From Apostichopus japonicus (lineage: Eukaryota; Echinodermata; Holothuroidea; Aspidochirotida; Stichopodidae), in assembly GCF_037975245.1 (NCBI RefSeq), contig NC_092570.1, positions 18,737,418-18,801,417 on the forward strand: DNA of 64,000 bases, in the 5' to 3' direction. Positions 13,815 through 27,800 of this stretch are shown here, one piece after another. The translations under genes and the position numbers were made by a program. Within the stretch, counting starts at the first letter, position 1. Every line of letters begins with the position of its first letter. The notes beneath the pieces were generated by a model. That model saw nothing but the letters and a program-made list of their open reading frames with translations, had not been told where the DNA came from and searched no databases.

Positions 13815-15775
13815 CTGTTGTTGGTGAAAGAGGGTTGGGAGAAAAATTGTAAAATGAAATTAAAAACATGAGTTTGTGGAAGAAAAAAAAATAGATTTGA
13901 ATAGATGATTAGTCACTCGTGAGAAATGTATGGACCAGGAAATAAACTATCATTTTGATCAGAAATAATTTTTCATGTATTGTTTTATATTATTTGTAGA
14001 CATGTTAAATTTCTCGAAAAAAAAAATGTTTTCTTTTTATCTTAAAATTACATTTCAGAAATTTTTAACACAACTGCCAGAAGGTGACTGGGTGAAATAT
14101 CTATTTATGAAGAATTAAAAATCACTTACTCCTTAAGTAAAGGACTTTGTTTGGTGCAAAAAATTGAAGTGGAATACGATCAACTAAAATCTTAGTTTGG
14201 AAAAAAACTCACCAGGTTTGGTAAATTAGTATCAATCAAATACACACACCAAAAAAACAAAAAAAAATATTGTTTTTGACTGTTTCATGGGGTAATAATG
14301 CATGAATATTGGTCAACTTAAAAAAACATTCCAAGTTTACTTGTTCTACAACTGGCAAAAATTATTATCTATAAAATAAATGGACAAATTTGACCTTGGA
14401 ATGTCAAAGAAATAAACAAAAGGTTGTAACTTGTAATTTGATAATCAATTTTTTTTTAAAGTTATCACTACGTGCGAGTGTAAGCCTTTGATGTCGTGCA
14501 AATGTATGGAACTATTAAATGTACAAATAATGTCACTTTTCCTTTCAACTACAGAGGATAAACAACAGTGAGTGTGGATGGGTATGTCAGTCTACAATAT
14601 CTATAAACAGATCATAACATCAGCATGACTCCAAAATTTGGGCTATTTACTGGCTAAAAGGCCAGTCGATTTCGCTGTTTGCCAGTAGCAAGACACACAC
14701 ACTGACATTCTTCTGTCAGGAGACATTAAGAACATGAAAACATGATAAGTCTGTTAACGATCATCTGTCACAAGCATCGGCAAGATTTCCGTACCTAACG
14801 TAAACACCGATTTCCACTTCTTATCGGCAAATATTATGAATTGGACTGCTCTCATTAGCCTGTACAGTAAACTGATGTCTATGGTTATGCAGGAAATGCC
14901 AACTGGGAAATTGATTTGAGCTGGTGAATTTTTTTGTTTTTTTTTCCATTTTCTTTTCTTTAAAGCATTTGCAATTTTTAGCAAGTGGCTAAGCCTAAAA
15001 TGATGAAATAATTAGTCTGCACTATGAAAACAACTGATTAAGTCTATCTTCACAGTACTTGCTTATTGCATTTGACAACCCTTCTTTCTTATAAGATATA
15101 TCAGAGTTAACTCATAATTCAAGAGGGGAGGGGGGTTTGGAAGGCATAGGACACTGTAATCATGAACCTAGAGATGACCGTTGCTATACTTGAATGCAGA
15201 GTTTTTTCTTAAAGATATAACATTATAATGCATATAAAATATTTGATGGAACCTTCCAAGAGCACAGACCTGAACCATGAAAATGAGAATGTGATATTAT
15301 TACAGAACACGATACGAAAATGCAAGATACCCGAGAAAACGGGGGCATTCAGCGTATAAGATTGTGCCGCAGTGACATGCAGAGTGAAATCTTTTCTGAA
15401 GGAAACAGGAAATACCACCGACTGCACCAGGCAAGGCAGCAAAGAATAAAGACACTTTGGAGATGAACCGGGGGGGGGGGGGCTTGTGGTTTCAAAGTTT
15501 TCAAAGTTTCAAATGACATCTTCTCTATCAAACTTGTAAAACTCAGATATATGCTTTCCTGAAGTCTTGTTTTGTCTTTTTTCGTGGTTATCTAATTCTG
15601 GACTGTTTTTCCCAGAGATTCCTGTTCACACTCTAGACCCACAGACTGGCTGTAGTTAGAATTAGCCAGCTGAAGAGGTACGGTAACAGCAAAACATGCT
15701 TAAAAAAAAAAAAAATGAGCCTAGATATAGAATGAGGACCTGCACAAAGTTTAGTACCTTTAAACTGACAAAACA

Positions 15776-15807
<32 letters not shown>

Positions 15808-18800
15808 GGATATTCCCTTTTCTTGAGAGGCTATGGTATTTCTCAAAATAATTCATATATGCAAACAAGACAATAAATGCCATGTGGTGACATCAAACGA
15901 GTTGTGACGCGCTCGTTCGAGTGAGAGAGAAAATAAAACAGAACACATGTCAGGAGTTATACCCTCTCATGGTCTCAAACACTCGAGACTGAACAAAACT
16001 GACTCGAGAGAATGTGAGACCTTGACTTGACGGCACGAGGGAATTGAGTTTCAAGGTGTCCAATCACCACGAACCAAGAAATGGATCCATCAGTGGGCCG
16101 CATGTGCTGATAATTTTTGCGAATTAAACATTAACGACGAGATCGCATCACACATGTCTGATAGAGTTTGACAAGGTCACTTCAAGTTTATGAATGACAA
16201 AACAAAACAAAAACATTATTCCAGTTGGGTACAATGTTGGGGGAAATATGTCAGAGTTGATCTTGAGACATCATCAAATTATGAGGGCCCTGTTTTTTTT
16301 TTTTTTTTGCACCATCCTATCCACACTATCTTTTGCCATAACTGTAAAAAAAACGCTATAGATTCAACTAGAATGTTTATGTCTGGAATCTATGTCATGC
16401 AAATGCAGAAAATTAAATCCAATTTATATATTTCTTTGACATTCAGAAAATTAACATATTTACAGCGTCCTGTCAAATTGTTTTACCAGACCAATCAACG
16501 TGACCCCTATGAACCACATGAACACTTGACCTTGGGTTCACTCTACATCACTGATATATGGAATCCCTCTCAAGATGATGAAACCCCTCCTGTTCCACCC
16601 ACTTTACCCCTACCCCACCTCCTGCCCCACACCTCCCACTCCTCATGGTGACACTTAACAATACCTCAAAAGGCATGGTCAGCAGGATCATGGATGATCT
16701 CATTTCATACTATAAATGTGAAATCAATCCATCCTGTCAAGGAATATTTTTACCCACTCCTCGCATTATGGTATGTCGGTTTTACCTGCCTGGTGATAAA
16801 CAAATCTTGATAGTAATGGGCTACAAGATTAGAATGCTTTTACGGTGGTAAAAGTTCCTTATAAAATGGGATCCACAAAAAACCTTTGCAATGTGTGTAA
16901 GCATGGTGCAGACATGCAGTGGGAATGGAGGCAGCATGCACAGATTACCTACATGGCAATCATCGAATGGGGATATCCAACCTTGCCCAAATTTAACAGA
17001 GGACGCTGTCCTATCCGGTCATAACTGATTCCACAAAACTATTTGTCTGCGGATCATAACGGTACCAAGAGTCAATTACGAGTATATATATATATATATA
17101 TAAATATATATATATATATTGAAACTTGGAAAATAAGGTTGTAAAGAACCTTTCTTCAATAGTGACAAAAGATACTGTATGTATATATATATATATACAT
17201 ACATACAGTATCTTTTGTCACTATTGAAGAAAGGTTCTTTACAACCTTATTTTCCAAGTTTCAAGTCAAGCTAACTGTTTTAAGAACCTTGACTTGCGTT
17301 TTCTAAAGCATGTTGGTTTTTAGTTCGACTAAACTGCACAAGTGGACTCATGAACTAGTCAATCACCCAGCACGTCAGTGTGCAAAGTCACCAACTTTTC
17401 ACGCGACTCCATGACTTTAATTCAGGGATCGTTCAAAAGTATCACATCGCTGACATTTGGACCGTTATGACAGCGCCCTCTGTTGAAATGCTGGGGATAA
17501 AATCTTTTAAAACAACCGGAATAAAGTGCAATATGGTAAGTCGGGAAGGTAAAGGTAGAAGAAGCATCATCAATTAATCAGACAAAATCATCATACTATG
17601 AAAGTGGGGAGCTATTATGCAATGTGGTGCAGTCTTCAAAAATTGATAGGAAGATGAACAAACACACCTTCAAAGTGCAAGAAGAGAGTTCTATTTATAA
17701 TGTTGTAAATTGCAAAAATGTAAAAGTTTGAAATTTCCCGATGCTATGTTTTCCAATAAGGTCTCTGGCTTACTTTACTTTAATCATCACAAATATGAAT
17801 GTCTTCTAGCAATGCATATCCAGAAAGCCCAATGAATATTCATGACTGGTAAAGGTGACATGGTGTTTATTAGCATGCGAACATTCTACAATCGTCTCGG
17901 CTTCAAATCTTCACAACTTTGTGCATTCTTCTACTTTGTGAAACTTTTTCATTTCATGCACTTACGATGACATACGATGAAGGCATCATCACAGAACAAG
18001 CTAACCCAAGGCACAGATGGCAAATTGCTGTGGCGATACACTCGATATTTACTTCCTCAATGATCCTGTATTTGCTCCCAACCCAAATATCCCCTCCAAG
18101 TTTATGAAGCTTTTATTTAAAACACCGGTAGTCCTTTGAATCGTGTAATTGATCTTTACACGCTCGAAAATTTGGAATTCATGAAGCATTATTTAAAGAG
18201 GGGACGAAGGCCGTTCTGACATTCTTTCAATGGACGTGGGCATACAATGAACAATGCAGGCATGCCCTTTATATCTAGCATGCTGTGTTTGTATGCAATC
18301 TTGGCATGCACTTTGAAACTGCACCCAATGCTCCGTTGCCCTGGTAACATTGTATATACTCCCTTCCAATTGGTCAATCATCCAGAAAGGTTGCCAGCAT
18401 GCTTTGTTGCCATGCAGTATGTGTCATGCATATAAACTATACCAGATTTAAGTATTTTATAAAAAATCCTCCTGTTTTATCCTTTAAAGTGGTATGAAAG
18501 AATGTTGACTCTTCCTATGTAAAACTTTGATTTTTACTTACTAATAAACCAAATTTATTTGATCCTGTAACTAACCACTAGACTCAAATCCATAGTTGGA
18601 GGTGCATTTTTATAAGTAATTAACATTTGAAATGTGTTCAGAGACCTTCTACAACAACTACACAGTCGTCGGTCCCGCCAGGGTGACCAAATATCTCTGG
18701 AGGGGTAGTCTTCTGATTGGAGATACTAAACTCATTCAGTAAAAAAGTTATTTCTACCAAGGGTAGAACTTGATAACTTCAGAGCTGCTCTACCAAAAGT

Positions 18801-21800
18801 CCACTTAAAGTTTATATCCCATCTTGCCATCTCATGATTTAATGATTTTTCTCAAACTCTAATCCGGCCAAAATCTATTTCTTCTTTCTAAATTTTTTCT
18901 TCTGTTTCCTGTCAATTCTGTTGATCGTACACTTTATAACTGCACCCTCTCCTCCCATCTCCCTCCTCCATCTCTGCTCAGGTTTGGATCCACTCAGAAA
19001 CTTGAAGCTTCATCTTTAAACTGACATTCCCTGTCATGCCCACTGAGTATGTCTGTGTCAACTGGATTATTTAGGATGCATCAACGAAGATCTCATCAGA
19101 GGCGTGGATCTAGAGTCTCTACCTATGACAGATCTCGCTGGCTATCACAATGCAAGAGCGCCCCCGATAGTTGATTATTAAGTACCGTCAACCATCGACA
19201 AACTCACAGGGACAATATTGCAGGAGTTGGAATGATCTATCTCCATTGTGCTAGATAAATGCCATGCTCATTATGATAAACCTACATCGACATGGAAGGG
19301 TGATGGAGTATGGGGGGGGAGGGGGAGGGGTTGGGAGGGGGTTGGTTAGGGTTATTTATCATGCCACGGACGCCTACCAGAGGGTACAATGGTATCGGAA
19401 CCATGCAATGATCCATTACTGGATGATTTGGCCACCTTGGTGTGCCCATTGAGCCATGAGCCAAAAAGGGTTTTCAGCAGCGGGGACGATGGAGGTGGCG
19501 TAACTCTGAGAGCGAACATGTTAGGAAAAGAAGATGGGAACAAAGATGGGAACAAAGATAATCATCTCTCTTGTGAATCATATTTTATCCCAATTTTTTT
19601 TATGTTTTTTTTATTATTTTTGTTTACCCAAATAAATTTTCACCCAAACAGCAGCAGTTTTTTACAGTTACTTCCTTCATTCACATGAGAAACATTTTTT
19701 TTTTTCTTTCCACAGAATCAAGACCCAAAAGCATGACACACACAAATTAAGAAAACTCATTGCCCTTTCTTAGTTTTCATGGGCCAATTTGTCCTGAAAA
19801 TATTTGTTCTGAAAATATCTGTTCTGAAATAGACATAGAAATTCATTTCAGACCATATGTAAAACTGAACACTAAACCATGGAAGCAGCAAGAGGGTTGT
19901 GAGCTTTGGTTTAATACTAAACAATATCCATCATAAATGATTATAATTGCAATTATTGCCAAGATTGACCTTCTTAATAGGTAAAACTATTTTGACGTAT
20001 CTGCTGAACGACTTTGGACGAAGGAATGCGGAATATATTCTTGTTTGGACGCTTAGTTTGAACCTTGCAGAGAATGCTAACTTGGTAGAGAAAGCATTCT
20101 TGGTATTGAAAGCATACTTTGGTAGAGAAAGCATACTTGGTCAGAGAAAGCATACTTGGTAGTGAAAGCATACTTGGTATAGAAAGCATACTTGGTAGTG
20201 AAAGCATACTTGGTACAGAGAATGCATACTTGGTACTAACTTGAAGTTTTGGAATAATCATTACTTGGACGCTTTTCAGGTTACGTTAACGTTTCCAGAC
20301 CATAGCCTGAGGATGGCTCTGCTGCTGGTTGCTATGGTGACACAAAATGCTTGGAATTGATATTGTTAGTGACGACAGATGTACGCCAATGAATTTCATG
20401 GAAATGGAACTGAACATGAGCCATAAATGTCTTTCTGTTTACCCTCCCCCCCCCCCCATCCTGCTCAAACAAATAAGGATGGTCCCATATCCATGCAAAC
20501 TTCAAAAACAAGCTATGGAAACCATGGAAACATTTCCTTTTTCTAAGAATCAGACGTGCAAACATAATCGACAAATATATCAGACAATGGAAGCTCAATG
20601 ACACATTTGCATTTGCCGGTGATTGTAAGAAATAAATTAAATGACACGTTTCTTTGTGATAATGCTGCGCAGATGATGTGTGAGTTAATGGGTGAGAGAG
20701 AGCAAAGTCACGACAAAAATGTTCGTTCAATGTTAAAGAAAGCGTCACCACAAATTGGAGCATTAATGTTTGCTTTACATTTCCCATTAAGCAAACTTTG
20801 CACACAGATGTAGTCCATGCGAGAGTGGGTAAAAGAAAACCTGAGTTAATAATTCCCAGTTTTTTGTTTTTTTTCATTTCTTTTGCAACCCCAGACTAAG
20901 AGAGTGGTAAAAAAAGGAAAGCAATAAAAAAAAATATTAAAAAAGACACACAGAAGCCAGGATTGGGATATGAGTGGAACTCACTTTTCTTCTACAACTG
21001 TTTGATTGCCCCTAGTTTCTTCCACAATTATCTTCTCGTCCTCGGCAAGGTATACATGAGGCTTGGTGTCAGGGGGGATAGCTGCGCCACAAGAGAGGAG
21101 CAAAAACAGAAGAAAAAAAAAAGGGAAAAAAGTAATAAACAGAAAAGAATGTATAGAAACAGCATGCGCTACCCAGCATGAGTAAAACAGACAAAACATA
21201 CCAATTTACAATTTCCACCCATGATGCACTGAGAACGCAATCTAAACCATGACCCTATTTGACTGAATATTTGGACTGGGGCTCATTTAATAGGCATTTC
21301 AGCATATATGGGGGAGCCACCTGATACAAAACATTGAAAGCTTTGAATTATGTTGTTTTATTAGTCAAATAAGAGCATTATCATCATTTTTTTTTTTGTT
21401 AATTCCCATAAATTTCTACTTTTTTTTTCTCTAAATACAAAAATTCAGCACCATTTTTGTTTCTGCAAACCTGAACAAAGGAACAAAAAGAAATTTTACA
21501 GTCGTCAATCAATCAACAACTTTTATATCATTTATATTTTTTAAACAATTTTACGTACAGAACGATGAAACCAACAAATTTGAAGATCATTTTGGTTCAA
21601 GTTATGGCTGAACTGGATATCAAGCCATGACTTTGTCTTCTATAACATTTATATTAAAAATTAAAACACTGAAGGACTGAAATCTGCAGAGATGCTGGGC
21701 TCCCAAAAGGTAGGGAATGAATAACATTTTTCTTCTATTTTTCTCCTTTCTAACTTTTACAGCATTATGTGGGAAATGATATTGTTATTGTTTACTGTTC

Positions 21801-24800
21801 ATGTTGTTGTTGTTTTTGCTATTGTTAGGTTTAAGGAGAAAGTCTTGTTTCTTTGTCCGGTAAATTTGCCATGTTTTGAATCGTCAGTGAAAGAGATCCA
21901 GTCTCAAAAATGACACAAATATTTAATTTGTTCCTTTCTGATTCACATTAAATCGTAACACAGTTAATGTAACATCTTTTACAATCATAACACATTTTTT
22001 CAAACCAACCCCCCCATCTAACCCATCCCCCATATTGCCACCCCACCCCACCCCCACCCTTTCATGCTGACTTAGATGGCTGCAATTCCTTTCAAAAGAA
22101 CAACTTAGGCCTTTTAATATTTGCTTCACACAAGATAGTTCAATGGCTTTGACACCATCTTGTCCTATGTACCAGGCATAAAATATCTGTCCATGTAAGA
22201 AAAAAACATGAGATTAAAAATAAGAGAGAATTTGCAGTAGAGTTAATTAGATGATTCGTTGTTAATTAGCAGCAATTCCAAGGTATGAAAGCAAGCTGAC
22301 TGAAAGGAAGTATCATTAACTTTCCCACAAGCAGAAAGCCAGTTGGCTTTGTGATTCCTTGCCGTACAATTTGCTCAAAATTCCACATAACTATCTGAAT
22401 AATAAGTAAGTTAAATTTGTCCAAGATTTAAGTGAGAACCAATAAAAGATCAGAGACTTCCAGCTCTTTATTTGTAGCATTCCCTTGTGGGCATCAACCA
22501 TTTATAAATCCACTGGTAAGACTTTTAAAGTATAGAATTTATATTTCAAAATGTTTAGATCAAACAAGTCTTTCTTTGTGAAATATACACACATAGATGT
22601 ATCAATAAAAGGAAATTTTTCTTTACAACTTTTGAGTTAGCAGATCAGCTCTGCGACCAACCATCCCTTTAGTAATAATTGTTATTAATGAATGAGAGCT
22701 CTACATGAAAAAACTTATACACTTTGAAATATTTTCACAACTTACTGCCAAAGCAAAAGTCATCTAGTATAAGCCACAGAGAAAATCGCCAAGTTTGACA
22801 ACATTTGAGATAACCCATTGACCTCTTGAGCCAACCCCCTCCCCCATTTGAGGTAACCTGTTGACCCCTGTTGAAGCTCTGAGGGTGAAAACTGATAAGG
22901 GCCTGCTTGAGTGTGTCTAAAACAAGACTATCAACTCTTTGAAGCAGATTTCATTCCTGAAAGGCTGTATGTTTTGTTGAAGAGCTAAAGATCCCCTTCA
23001 CAAAACTAAACAGCTTTAATTTTGGGAGTTATCATGTTTAATAGGTTTTCATACTTTGGCCCCTGTTGATCTCGTTTGACATTTGACATCTACCAATTTC
23101 GTTGGGATTCTTGTATTGCCAAGCTGGATCTGTGGATCGATCGTTAGTTCAACAAAGATGTGCTCTTTGAGTTATCATGTTTACAAAGTTTTCAGACTTT
23201 GACCTCTGTTGACCCCAAATGATCATTGAACTTCACAAATAACAATAGAGTTCTTGTACTCAATAAGAAGGATCCACATACCAAGTATGAAGTTAATCTA
23301 CCATGAAATTTTTGAGTTGCCGTGTTAACAAGCAAGTGTCACATACACACACGCACACACCCCATCACCATTGCATAGATCCCTTCTGCCTCTGGCAAGG
23401 AATCAAAATCTGTTACTTTTTAGACCCCAGTAACCTATAGATACACATCATTTTCATTAAAATGTATTCCTTTCTTGCTAAAATAAAATTTCAACTGTCC
23501 ACTACCGGATATGGTACTCTATAGTTCATCTCTGTAATGTCCCCCCCCCCCAAAAAAAAACCTGAAAAAAAAAAATTCTGATAGCAATTGACTTTTCTAA
23601 TTGCTTAACCATTATCGGAGAGATTCTCACTGCTTCCACAGAGAAAGCAATTATTGAATTCCTCTAAGAGAAATGGAAAGGAAAAAAATATAGCTGCTTT
23701 TGAGATTTATTTGCAGCAAACTTACCTGTCTCTGCAACATTTATGAAACTCTCGTTACCTGTGGCTAATTAGTACTTGAAGGTAACCAGCATTAATTTAT
23801 AATTTAACAATTTCCAAAGTACTTTCTAGTTCAAATATTGTGGGTCGTTCAAATAAGAAAATACAATGGCTCAGTGTGGCTAAGGCCATTGTGTTAGCAG
23901 AACACAGGTGACCATTCTTCTCACTTTCTGTTTTGCTTTCCAGCATATTTTTGGGTTATGTACCGATGACTTTGTTTAAGACACTATTTCATATATGCTT
24001 CCTTTATTGAATACTGCCTCTAACTTGGGTACTACCAAACCTATAAAAGTATTGAGAGTGCAACTATAAATCCCAACATGGGGAACTTATTCTTTCCCTT
24101 TTCTGTGGTATTACTTTCTAAGAAGTTGATTTTAAAGAAACCTGAACATGACAAACTTCTCAGGACGTCTGTGACATCTTGAAAACTGTTTTTTTTTTTG
24201 TACTTTGTATGTTATAAAATGAGACAAGTTTCAACATGGTCATGCATCCTCCTCCCCTCTTCATGGTGTTCTTCGCCCCACCCCCCCTCAGTTAACTTAC
24301 CCTCCCCCCGACAATAATAACTAATAAATCAATACAACTTTCATACCAACAATGCAGTTACCTATTTTATCAGAAAGGTCAGAGTTCTAGAAACTCTATT
24401 AACATTGTCATTTATTGCCATTCCTCCACTTTCTTTCAATCCAAACATCTCCACTTAATGATTTCATCAATGCCAGCCAATCATGATTATTCATATCTTT
24501 GAATTCATGATTATTCATATCTTTGAATTCATGATAATTCATATCTTTGAATTATGATTATTCATATCTTTGAATTCATGACCAAAACCCTTTCATTCAA
24601 GCCATGAAGTATTATTCGTCAAGAACTATTCATCACATAAAAACAAAGCGTATAGATAACCACGTTCCTTGTATATTTTAGGTTATTATAGGTTTAGAAC
24701 TTAACATAAAGATAGAAAGAAAAAATAGGTAGCAACCGTCTCCTGAAGTCTTGCTCTCAAAAGCTCTGCCTTTTTTTATGTTAGTTTATTATTATTTTTT

Positions 24801-27800
24801 TTTATGATGTTCACAAGGAGTGTCTCAGTAAAACTATAAATGAACCATAGCCGCAACACTAGATCTGAGATAAACAAAAGCATTATCACTTTCTAATGCC
24901 TGAAAAGAAAGCATTGATACACGAAAGGAAATTAAAAAGAACTCTTTTAATGTTCAGCCAACGTCAATGCCGACTATCGAGCTTGCAAAAGTAGCAAATG
25001 AAATTGAATCATAATTGCATTGTCGCAGAACAATAGCGCACTTCAAAGTAAAGAAGTAGGAGTAGAACATCTTTTGACATTCTCAAGAGCCGCCGAATAC
25101 AGGCAAAAAGCAGTCTTTGCCATTTTTTCGTTTTCGATAGATTAGGCTATGAAAATGTACCTTCTACGAGCACTGGAATGAATGAGAGTCTTTTGCACTT
25201 TTATAGCAACCTGGGCTGCTGGGCATGTGATACATGAATGAAATGAGGGGCAAATGGATCATAGATCGCGATCGTATAAAACACAGAGTGTAACAAGGGA
25301 GAGGAATAGTATTAAACAGAACACACTGAAGTGGATTTCAGGTAAAGCTGTAACTCAGGAACTCGCGAAGAAGCCATCATTTGCTTATCAAAGCCGCAAG
25401 CTGACCGAAGTCATGAGGTCATGAAGTGATGGGTTGTAATTTTGTGTCATTCAGGCCAAACCATTTTATATTAATTACACGTTATGTTTAAAAGTAGTAA
25501 ATAGCTCTCAATCTAACTAAGGGATCTATCTATTTGGTTAAAACCAGGAGAGTGCACTTTACATGCTGTTTGACAGTTTCATCGGATACAAAAAAGTAAT
25601 ATTGTCGTTATTCGTGTTATACATATTTTCATAAGGCAAGCCTTTGGAGTTTCTGCCTAGTTTCATCATTCCTGTTGCTATGTGGGTGTACCATACTAAC
25701 AGGTACTTCGTAACAGTCACATCAACTTTCATGTAACCACTCTGTAGTGATTACACCAGAATAGATTGCAGCATCAATCAATGCTGAATGGAGTTTGAAT
25801 ATATTTAGGGGTTGTCTGTGTGTGTGTAAGTCAGAGCATAGGAAACATTTCTATGATTAGTGAGCCTTACACAGAGATGCCAAACTCTTGACACAAAAAA
25901 CAGACTGAATATCCTAAAAAATCAGATTTTTGAGAGAAAAATCAGATTTTCACAAAAAGTCAACACTACCACTGGCCCGTTGGCCCCGGGCCAGTAAAAT
26001 GTTTGCTTTTTCAATAACATCTAGTGAGAAAAATTGTAAAGCGTCTGTAATAATTCTTATGATGCAAAAAAGGTGTTTAAATGCATAATGAGAATAATGA
26101 TACAGCTTAATTGCTTGCATATTTTGGGCCAATGAGAATTTGGTTCAAGCCAGAAGTAGAAGTAAGAAAACACTTACAGTATAGACTTGCATTATACTCA
26201 TGGAAATATGGGCCACAATTCCTGATAACTGACATTATAAACCAATTAAAAGAGAAAAAGTGTCAGATATTTCAAATAATCAAATATGAATTGCAGCATG
26301 TAGCAAGGTTATTGATCAACTATTAACTATTTTTTTTTTAAAGATGAAAAAAGTCGTATTTTCAAGAGGCGAATGGTATTATCGTATTTCACTTTTTTTA
26401 TCGTACTACATACGATAAAATCGTACTGGTTGGCATCTTCTGCTTACACTTTGATGAGGCCTGCCTGACCATACCACTCCATCAAGGGGGAGGGGGGGTA
26501 TATTATCATGGTTACATCATAGACAAACTTTGCATATAATGATCACCAGGTGGCTCTCAGCAGTGGAAACCCATTAGACATTTATGGCCCATCTTTATGA
26601 ATTATATCACTGGTGGCTAAAACATGGCAATCTGACAGAGTGTTAGCTTGTGAAAATGTTGTATGTGGTCTAAATTGATCCAACGTTTTCTTTGTCCACA
26701 AAATGATTTAAACGGTGTCAAGATTCCAATGTAACATATTTTTAGGCTGAATGATGTTTCAGGCCAACATCCATACCTCCTAACTAGAGACATTGCCATA
26801 ATGTTATATGGGTATATATAGGAATATATATGTGATATTCCAAAACAACCTTCAAACTTCACAATTCTGCAGTCACATGGTCACATATGTGACTTTAGAT
26901 TCCTCCCTCTCCCCCCCCCCCCCCCTCTCTCTCTCTCACACCTCCACGACCCATTAATATCAAACAGGGTGATAGGATGAAATTTAGCTCGGTCAAACTT
27001 GATCTAAAGGGTAAGATAAAGGAACACTAACAAGTGCTAACATTTTAACGGGACTGAATTAACACAAATAATCATTTCGACGGAAGTAACATACAAACTC
27101 CTGATCCAAGCTTTATCAAGCACTGTATTGCTGTCTCTTGGCGACTGCATGAGATTAGTTTGCAATCTGACATTGAAAGTGATATAATCATTGCTGCCTG
27201 CTGTTGTTTATAACTGCTCTTTAATTATGCAGAACATTTAGGTAACAATGATACCCATTAGATTTATCTTCTTTTGTCTATTGCCAAGCAATCGAAACAG
27301 AAAACAAATGACAGGGTTTAATAAAAAGGTTGCAAAAAGGACACTGAAACACTGATAGATAGAAACAACACGAGTCTAAAACAGGCTGAAGACACAAAAA
27401 TGTACCATGCATAACTCTCAACATGGACTCTGGGGGTAATTTTTGGGGGGGACTGATGGCTTCTGGATTTGAGGAGCACTAGAGAACTTTGAGAACCAGT
27501 CAAGTTGGTTTCCTTAATAAAATTTGCCAGAGTAAAATAACAGAGCAGCCCTGACAATCTAAGACTTGAAATGTAAACAAACATGAAGTGACACACTCCA
27601 CTTTGGTCCTGTAAACCTGTTATCTGATTAAAAAAAAGCCGGAACCAGAAGTTTACTGACAATATCAAATTAAACCTGACATCAAATGGGATTTTTTTTT
27701 TTTCAAAGGGATAGTATGCGAAGTAGCATATCTCTTCATGTTTGGTTAGTCTCAGGTCAGCAATAGGTCCTTTTGAAGTTTCTTTTAGATTCATTTGTTT

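Larger units (their letters stand above)
13815..20984 (-). other. PIX intron (7.2 kb)
   Basis: The intron holds a (TAAA)n microsatellite at about 15774-15806, the near-perfect palindrome at 17119-17264, G-rich low complexity at 19311-19350 and an 18-19-bp tandem repeat at 20070-20240. A 181-codon open frame on the - strand (20332-20877) has no recognisable domain and low-complexity composition. I do not call it a gene. Confidence 0.7.

Noticed and set aside
16190-16651. 153-codon open frame on the + strand
   Set aside because: It includes a poly-T-encoded Phe run and a C-rich Pro tail. It looks like low-complexity DNA read as protein.
20332-20877. 181-codon open frame on the - strand, the longest in the window
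   Set aside because: There is no recognisable domain and the composition resembles noncoding AT-rich DNA. It lies within a PIX intron without plausible exon structure, so it is most likely chance.
27318-27794. 158-codon open frame on the - strand
   Set aside because: It has Phe/Leu/Ser-rich composition typical of AT-rich noncoding sequence and no domain.
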